Source of the DNA: Cavia porcellus
Lineage: Eukaryota > Chordata > Mammalia > Rodentia > Caviidae
Length of the DNA: 64,000 nucleotides
Direction: 5' to 3'
NCBI RefSeq assembly: GCF_034190915.1
Contig: NW_026947493.1
Location: 42,464,501 to 42,528,500 of the forward strand
Position numbers and translations under genes: made by a program. This document shows, one piece after another, positions 57,661-64,000 of this stretch (positions within the stretch are counted from its first letter, which is position 1; every line of letters begins with the position of its first letter). Below the pieces are notes generated by a model. It was given only the letters and a program-made list of their open reading frames with translations. It ran no database searches and was not told where the DNA came from.

Positions 57661-59784
57661 AACATTTGATGCGATACTGAGGTTTATTGAAGATTGATGA
57701 TTCTCTGTAAACTGACAGCATAAGTCTTCCTTCCTTTGAAAGGTTGCTGCAGGGCGGAGGGTCACAAAGTTCAAATCCTAGAGGACAAAGTCTGACTAAA
57801 GTTTAGGCAAAGATATTATTTCTCAATGATAATATGAAATCATTAAAACTGTGACACCATTTTGAGACTAACAAGAGTTTAAAGAAAAAGATATTGCATC
57901 ATTTTACCACCTAATATTTTTGTGGCCCTTAAATGAAATAATCTGACTAACACACTAGTTACTATCATCGTCACTGTTACTACAATCACGATGATCACTT
58001 TTGCCTTGATTATCACCACCCACCTCAAAATCCCACCACAACTGACATAGTGTTTTGACCTACATGATAGGAGACCAATTTTTATGTTGTATAACTCACC
58101 AACCCAGTGATAAATTATAAAATATGAATAAGATTTGCCAAGATTGCACACTGAAAGTTGTAAAGCACTTCTTGTGTACATAGTTCTGATTTGGGGAGGC
58201 AAGGAGAGAATAATTTCATAACAAGTGCTCAAAATAACCCTAGAAAATCACCTGGGTATATCAAACTTCCTAGCATAATTCTTAGCAGATTGTAGCAAAC
58301 ATTAAGTAAATAATCTGGGATATTGAAAGTGTCTGTACTTTATCAGTTTTGCAAAGGAGACACAAGCATAAGTGGGCATGACTTGCTGATAGTCTAAAAA
58401 ATATAAGTGTTATGTTTGGAAACTCCTTTTATACTTAACTATGTGAAACCAAATTTCATTTTGTGACTAACCATGCAGTTGCTATTATCTTCTATAAATG
58501 TTGTTTTTAGGAGTCCTACACAATGGAAAATTCCTCCAGAGATATGCCTAGTGGAAGGCATTTTACACATTACTTAACTGAAGAGCCCTTTGTGTCAGTT
58601 CTCTGTTGTAGGGTAAAAAACAGCTCTTAACCTGAGCAGCTTTGAGGAGACTTTAAAACTGCCAAAGCCTAGCTCCACATTGCAAGAGTTTGCTTTGGGA
58701 TAATCTGTGTAGGTCTAAGGCATCAAAATTCTCAAAAATTTTCTAAGTGATTCCAGGAGAGTTCTAATGTAATTCTTTCCCCTGTAGTCTCTTATGGTTC
58801 TGTTTCTTATCTATTTATGGATTTTGGCACTTTAATATTTTATTCTCTTTATAACTTCTCTTTAAAAGAAATATTTTTAATTTTCAAAAATTATAAAATA
58901 TAATAACAGGAATTGACCAATTTGCTCCCGAGACTTTAATTTATGGAGAAGTTGGCAAAATTGTTCAGCATTTACATATGAGATACTGCTGGAGTGTTAG
59001 CCAACTTGCTCTTCATTTTGTACAATTAAAGTAATCATCTGCATTTTTCCTAAATTCATCTTGACCAAATAATCCCTTTGAAATTCATAAACTGATGGTA
59101 TTAGTTCCATATACTGTAGTAATAATCACATGATGTAGGTGTTATAAAGGTAGTCAAAATGTTATTATTGACCATATCAGGCAGTCTTTAGATCAGGATT
59201 TATTTGTTGGAACTATGTGACATTGCACATTCCACATTCAAAATGAATGCTGTTTGAGGTTTCCAAGATGTTAAATTTAAATGAAAGGCTATGGACCCTA
59301 TGATCATATCTTAGATTGTTTTAGTTCAATATTCAAATAATCTGGTATCATTGCATATTCTGTGCTGATGTATTATCCATTTCTTATAATAACCCTAACT
59401 TTGTGTGGCAATGGAGAGAAGTATTTAAAATGTCTTTGTAAGTCCCTAGGAGAATGTTAAAGACTTAATCAATAGAACATACCAGGAAGGTTAGCACATA
59501 ACAACTCCCTTCTACCACCAACATGGTTCTTACTACAGCTTTTCTACCTCAGAGGACCTTCTAAATTCTTTTCAAAATGAAAAAGATTCATTCACAATGA
59601 TTTACATTTAGTGCATTTTACATCAAGGAGTTACGTTCTTTCTTTTACTAACATCCTTTAAGATTCACCTCTCTAGAAAGTCTCACCAGGCTAAATGAAA
59701 TATGATTCTGTTGATCTCTGGTTATATTGTTTGATAATGTATCAGAAGCCAAAAATAAAAAGGTAACATTCTATATATAAAAGC
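57661..59784. other. Non-genic stretch
   Basis: No gene, RNA gene or classifiable repeat. The longest frame, at 57879-58232 (minus, 117 codons), has a run rich in Val, Ile and Thr near its end but no family motif. I do not consider it a gene. Confidence 0.5.
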
Positions 59785-60175
59785 ACATGTCAGAATGCCC
59801 CTTTTATTTCTCCAATTTAAGTACTTTGGTACATTTAACATTCTCTTCTACCTGCCTGGGCAACATTTGTTCCTACCAGGATCTCCTTCATCAAACTTGT
59901 TTCATCAAGCTTCAAATCTCTGCTTGTTTTTTTTTCAGGAAACATTTGTCTGACCTTCCTCTGTTCATTGATTTATGTAGTCTTACATACAGTGTCTCTC
60001 CTAGTCTTGTGTTCATGCTTCCATGAGTGACTATTAGATTACGCTCTTTTGGAAGGCTGTGACTTTAGGACCTACAAACCCAGGCTCTGTGTTTGCTTTT
60101 GTTTATTCATTTCCAGTGCTCAGTCCAGTGCCTAGGTTCGGTAGATAACTGATGGTTGAAGGAATAAGTGAATCA
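59785..60175 (+). mobile_element. LINE-2-like 3' end, plus strand
   Basis: The order tgtcagaatgccccttttat, ttctctttctacc-type text, catttgtctgaccttcctct, cagtgctcagtccagtgcct, then gataactgatggttgaagga and ataagtgaatcag resembles the last part of mammalian L2. L2 ends with a 'cagtgcctgg...aataaatatttgttgaatgaatga'-type block. It is strongly diverged and contains no ORF. Confidence 0.55.
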
Positions 60176-60593
60176 GAAACTGTGATTTCTCTTTAAAATA
60201 AAGCTGGAGTTCCACTCCAATCAACAGTTTTACAATACTTATTTTTCCCCTTTTTAAAAAATTTTATTGGTACATTTTAGATATGGATAATGATAACATT
60301 CATCATAAGGAATTTGTCCCTGTGCATAACATATCTTGCTTCCCTTTTTTCCCATTCATCTTCCCTCCTTTCAATTTAACTTTCCCTACTTATTTACAAA
60401 AGTTTTATCTCTATTTTTTTCTTTTTTTCCTTGTTCTTTCTTTCCTTTTCTCCTCCCCCATCCCATGTTCCCTTTCTCATTTGAACATTCTCTTCCCATT
60501 TCTCAATAATCTATTATACATTTTGGTCCTTATTTACACTTATGGCTTCTCAGACAAGAGAAACAATGTGGTATTTAAGTATGTGTGTCTGAC

Positions 60594-60680
60594 AAGGGAC
60601 TGGGGATTTAGCTCAGTAGTGTAAGTGCCTGCCTGGTAAGTTCAAGGTCATGAGTTCAATCCCTGGTACCCAAAAAAAAA
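60594..60680 (+). mobile_element. ID SINE in the L1-J 3' UTR, plus strand
   Basis: The text ggactggggatttagctcag, gtaagtgcctgcctggtaag and tgagttcaatccctggtacc is followed by nine A. The flanks share gtgtgtctga and gtgtgtgtga, an imperfect target-site duplication. It is opposite in strand to its host. Confidence 0.92.
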
Positions 60681-60729
60681 GTGTGTGTGATTTATTTAAT
60701 TTCAAGAGGCACCCATTTATCTAGAAATG

Positions 60730-61378
60730 TTTCAAGATTGTCCTTTATGGCAGAATAGTACTCCAGTGTATGAAAAACACATCTTGTTTATCCATTCACC
60801 AGCTGATGGACATTTGGTATGTTTTCAGTATTTAGTTATTACAAACTGTGCTTTTACAAACATGGGTGTGCATATATCACTGTAGTATGATGCTTTTATT
60901 TTTTTCAGGAAGATACCATGGAGGTGAATACCTGGGTCAACTAGAACCTCTCGTCCTAGTTTTATGAGGAATCTACTCACTGTTTTCCACACTGGTTGCA
61001 CCAGTCTACACTCCCACCAAAAGTGCAGAAGTTTTCCTCTTTTTGCACAGCTCCACCAACATTTGTTACTGGTTGATTTCTTGATAATAGCTATTCTTTC
61101 TGGGATGAAAGGGAGTCTTAGTGTTGTTAAATTTGCATCTCTCAAATGACTGGTGATACTGAACATATTATGTATTTTTTTTTTTTTTGCTGTTTGTGCT
61201 TCATCTCATTTTTAGACTGGGTCTTTAAATTTGGGGGAGCAGATCTGATTTTAGTTCTTTACATATTCTAGATACTAGTCCTTTGTCTGAAGAACATCTA
61301 GCAAAAATTTTTTCCTGCACTGGATTTTTCTCTTTACTCTATTGGCAGTTTCTTTTGCTGTACAAAAAGTTTTTAAGT
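60730..61378 (-). pseudogene. L1-J ORF2 C-terminal tail
   Basis: The minus-strand frame at 60825-61166 reads MFSITSHLRDANLTTLRLPF, then a SNKCWWSCAKRGKLLHFWWE block and CRLVQPVWKTVSRFLIKLGR. This is the ORF2 cysteine-rich C-terminal tail. It is the only ORF2 part kept. At its 5' side the sequence jumps to ORF1 instead of continuing toward the reverse transcriptase. Confidence 0.82.
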
Positions 61379-61384
61379 TCTTTT

Positions 61385-62000
61385 TTCTAATAACTTTTAA
61401 TATTCTGTTCTTCTATTGAATTGCTGGAATCTAGACTATTATATACCTTGCTGTGAGTTTTTTTGATCATGGCTCATTGTTAGGTTATTTTTCCCTGCTT
61501 GGAAAATCTACCATTATTTCTGTGAACAGGTATTTTACGTCATTTGCCCCATCTCCTGTTCTTTTCATTGACTCTGATCAATCCTATGGTATTTTCCTTT
61601 GTACCATCAAGCAGCTGTTGGATTGATTTTTCATAGTTTCTTACTGTTTCAAGAAATCTTTCATTTCATATTCATTAGCCACAATCCTGTCTCCTCTATC
61701 TGACATTCTGTCCTCACTTTGGGTCATTCTGTTGGGTATACTTTCAATGGAATTTTAAATCTCCTGAATATCTATTTGAATCTGTCTCATGGATTCTTTT
61801 TCTTTCCCCCATTGGGTTTTCATGATTTCCATAATTTTCCTAAACTTCTCAACTTTTTAAAAATCTGTATCTGTTCTACAGTCACAATGTCTTTCATTGT
61901 GGTCACCATCTCTGTAGTTACCTGAAAAATTATTTCTGATTTAATTTTCTTTAGAGTTTCATTCATCTGCTTGGTTACTTCTGCCCTTACCACTGAATTT
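61385..62000 (-). pseudogene. L1-J ORF1 remnant
   Basis: In reverse it shows the ORF1 RRM-like and coiled-coil order: aacttttaatattctgttct (the NRILK block), tagactattatataccttgc (the HIII block) and ttcatagtttcttactgttt, then coiled-coil text to about 62000. Frames are short and interrupted. Identification rests on alignment by eye with L1-A, L1-B and L1-C at the same position. Confidence 0.65.
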
Positions 62001-62844
62001 CAGGCTGGTTTATGGCTGTGATGCTGAAAACTGACTTGTTCAGCCCACTGTGCTCTCTGTGCCTTATTTCAGCTTGAACTCAGCTCCTTGATTTCCTGCT
62101 ATCTTGAATTTGGTTCCAGCTTACCTTGACACTGAGAGCTGCTGGATGGAGTCACCCTGAAGCTGCTTTGAGTTCTGAGCTCAGCTGGCCCCTCTCCAAG
62201 ATGGCTACCAGCAAACCATCCTCTCCTGGATGTCTGAACCTGAGTAACTCATCAGTCACCGTAGTCTTTGATGTCCGCTACTCCATATACTGCTGCATTG
62301 CTCCACAGATGCCTCCAGGGTCACCAGTAGCCATTGTGCCTCTGTAGGTTCAAGCCACTCCTCCCATGCAATGATTCAGGGCTCCAAGAGAAAATGCCAC
62401 TTGCCACCTCCTTTGTTTTCATTAAAGTCTGTGTTCGCTCTCCCTATAGGCTTCAATTCTTGCTTTAGATCCTTGCTGGGTCCCAGGGACCAACTTCCCT
62501 CTCCTTTTCCTCACATTGCTATATTCCAGTGTCTCAACACCAAATCCCATAGAGGACCTTTCTTCACCACTTTGCCATATTCCTGGAAGTCCAGAGGACT
62601 TCCAAATAGCTGGTCCAGAAATCAGCTTAGGTCCTTATTCTTCTTCTAAGCAAATCTCTGTTCTTACCTTCTTCTCCCATGTTCCACCACAAGGCTGCTC
62701 CCATCAGAGCAGAGGAAAGGCAGCTGTGGTGAGCTGCAGTGATAGCTTCCTTACACAGCACTTAATTTTTAAAAAGCTAATGGCTTATACAATACACTAA
62801 AAAATTAGTGATGAGAGTAATTGCACAAAAAATAATGGATTTTA

Positions 62845-62859
62845 CTAAAATTATTTCTT
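62845..62859 (+). repeat. Left target-site duplication of element K
   Basis: ctaaaattatttctt is perfectly repeated at 63499-63513. It is long and undamaged, so element K is a real, fairly recent insertion. Confidence 0.95.
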
Positions 62860-63498
62860 TTTAAATTTTTTTATTTTAAAGAGAACAAAACCCAACAAAA
62901 CAATTAAGTCAATCAAAACACAGCAGTGAAAGTGGTACAGAATTTCAAAACAGGACAATAGGAAATCAACAATAGATATCATAATATATCTTGCTATCTT
63001 CACAATAGTTGTCCATACTGTCAGACATAGCGAAATCAAACAAAACAAAATAGAATAAAACCAGTCAAAACATAACATTGAATAAAATAAAACAATAAAT
63101 CAGAACAAAACAAAACAATGAGAATAGTACTGCACATTGTTATCACGAAAATAGTTGCTCAGGTTACCAGACACAGAAGTAAAACCAAAACAGTAAAATA
63201 GAACAAAACATTCGATTTCAAAAACAAGACAGGAGGTAATCCCCCGGTTGACACAATGCACTCTGCATCCTCCAGGTAGATGCCCTTATTTCCAAACCCA
63301 GGCCCGCAGACTCGATCAAACAATATATGCATAGAGCTACTCTGTTTCCCTCAATTGCTATCATGTCACACTGAGTCCTTCAAATCAGTTCAGGGGTGGG
63401 GGATTCTACTGATTTTTCAGCCCATGCATTGGCTGGTTCACAGGAAGCCATAATTTTTCTGCTGGCTGGGGCTCTTTCCCATTGGCATGGCGGTGCTT
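62860..63498 (-). mobile_element. Element K: 639-bp non-coding LINE-derived element, minus strand
   Basis: A perfect 15-bp duplication defines both ends. The left two thirds (62860-63235) match the L1-I/HAL1-type 3' UTR in reverse, with an A-rich tail and the aaacaaaacaaaat and gatttcaaaacaggac text. The right third (63236-63498) is GC-richer, without match to the other 3' UTRs, and ends attggcatggcggtgct, which resembles a 5' tip with an atggcgg-type core. There is no ORF. It is either a 5'-truncated copy whose longer 3' UTR I cannot match elsewhere or a minimal element made of a 5' tip joined to a 3' UTR. Confidence 0.72.
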
Positions 63499-63513
63499 CT
63501 AAAATTATTTCTT

Positions 63514-63674
63514 ATTAAACTGACTTTAAAACACAACCTGTACTTTTTTAAAGCCACTACTATAGTCTCAGCTTATTAATACAAAAGTTCTTTTCATGGT
63601 GTTAAAGAACACTGACCTTAAACTGAAGGACTACTAGAACTGGAGGATTTAATTCTCTTTAGTTTTTGTTTGTT
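63514..63674. other. Short non-genic stretch
   Basis: No recognisable feature between element K and the composite SINE. Confidence 0.5.
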
Positions 63675-63872
63675 ACTTTGTTTTGGTAGCACAAGGGATG
63701 GAACCCAGGGTCTGGCATATGATACATAAGTCCTGTGCCATTGAGCTATATACCATTGAGCTATATCCCCCTTTATTTTGGAGACAGAATTTCACTAAAT
63801 TGCCCAGACTGACCTAAAACTTGAAATCCTCCTGCCTCAGCTTTTGAGTCTGAACCACTATAGCCTGATGTT
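63675..63872 (-). mobile_element. B1/ID composite SINE, minus strand
   Basis: An ID-like part reversed (ggtagcacaagggatggaac to cattgagctatatcccc) is followed by a reversed B1-like part (ttcactaaattgcccagact, tcctgcctcagcttttgagt). The layout matches 25630-25822. A small tandem duplication of cattgagctatat(a/c)cc lies at about 63740-63771. The B1 part is diverged. Confidence 0.82.
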
Positions 63873-63879
63873 ATTTTTT

Positions 63880-63946
63880 CCCTCTCTTTCTTCCTTTCCC
63901 TGTGCCTCTTCCTCTCCCTCCTCCTCTTCCTTTCCTCTTCCTATAT
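63880..63946. repeat. Polypyrimidine tract
   Basis: A CT-rich, G-poor run (ccctctctttcttcctttcc and similar) that directly follows the composite SINE. It is simple sequence without other visible features. Confidence 0.85.
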
Positions 63947-64000
63947 AATTTTCTTCATTATGATTAGCTGCTTCCCAAATTTCAGCCAGAAATCAGGATC

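Larger units (their letters stand above)
60242..62758 (-). mobile_element. L1-J: LINE-1 with most of ORF2 deleted, minus strand
   Basis: From left to right: a 3' UTR with a pyrimidine-rich tract (60242-60730), the ORF2 C-terminal tail (about 60730-61378), then directly ORF1 C-terminal sequence (from about 61385: aataacttttaatattctgt, tattatataccttgctgtg) and a 5' UTR with ccaagatggctaccag to about 62758. Roughly 3 kb of ORF2 is missing, so it resembles the half-L1 plan but keeps the ORF2 tail. The flanks share ttttacaatacttattttt-like and cttacacagcacttaattt-like text, a possible decayed duplication. An ID SINE lies inside. No frame is intact. Confidence 0.75.

Noticed and set aside
57879..58232. 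117-codon minus-strand frame with a hydrophobic Val/Ile-rich run
   Set aside because: The hydrophobic run comes from a region rich in atc, gtc and act triplets. There is no initiation context, family motif or neighbouring exon to support a gene.

Overview
This window is repeat-dominated nuclear DNA from a mammal, most likely a rodent of the squirrel lineage. The evidence is several L1 LINEs whose ORF2 and ORF1 remnants can be read directly, ORF1-only 'half-L1' (HAL1-type) elements, tRNA-Ala-like ID SINEs close to their usual sequence, two B1/ID composite SINEs, MIR and L2 relics, and one LTR resembling the mammalian MaLR/MLT1 group. I found no host protein-coding gene, no tRNA or rRNA gene and no bacterial feature. 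The only undamaged coding sequence is the 350-codon ORF1 of a HAL1-type element at 37116-38168.

Layout: 1-3189 is non-genic. 3190-12645 holds two L1 copies in tandem, both on the minus strand (called L1-A and L1-B here). 12646-17887 is older sequence with an MLT1-like LTR, L2-like and old L1 relics, a 194-bp direct repeat, a 42-bp minisatellite and an ID SINE. 17888-24895 is a minus-strand L1 (L1-C) split by a full-length decayed half-L1 (HAL1-2), which itself carries an ID SINE. 25630-27272 has a composite SINE and a plus-strand L1 head that lacks its 3' end (L1-D). 27273-33371 is mostly unique DNA with MIR relics and microsatellites.

33372-53748 is a 20-kb nest. L1-E is split at about 35757 and resumes at about 53500. 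Between its halves lie L1-F, interrupted by the intact half-L1 HAL1-1 and a small L1 3' fragment, and L1-G, interrupted by half-L1 HAL1-3. 53749-54374 contains a short interstitial telomeric tract. 54375-56782 is a 5'-truncated L1 (L1-I). 56783-60241 is mostly unique, with two ID SINEs and an L2-like tail. 60242-62758 is an L1 whose ORF2 is mostly deleted (L1-J). 62860-63498 is a 639-bp element with an L1/HAL1 3' end and no ORF (element K), followed by a composite SINE.

The parts relate as autonomous and parasitic elements. The L1 copies once encoded ORF1 and ORF2 (endonuclease and reverse transcriptase). The half-L1 elements keep ORF1 and an L1-type 3' end but have no ORF2, so they presumably borrowed L1 ORF2 protein in trans, as the ID and B1/ID SINEs did. 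The most notable object is HAL1-1: intact ORF1, CpG-rich 5' UTR, poly(A) tail and target-site duplication inside a defined host L1. Boundaries marked approximate come from reading alignable sequence by eye. No alignment or database search was run.
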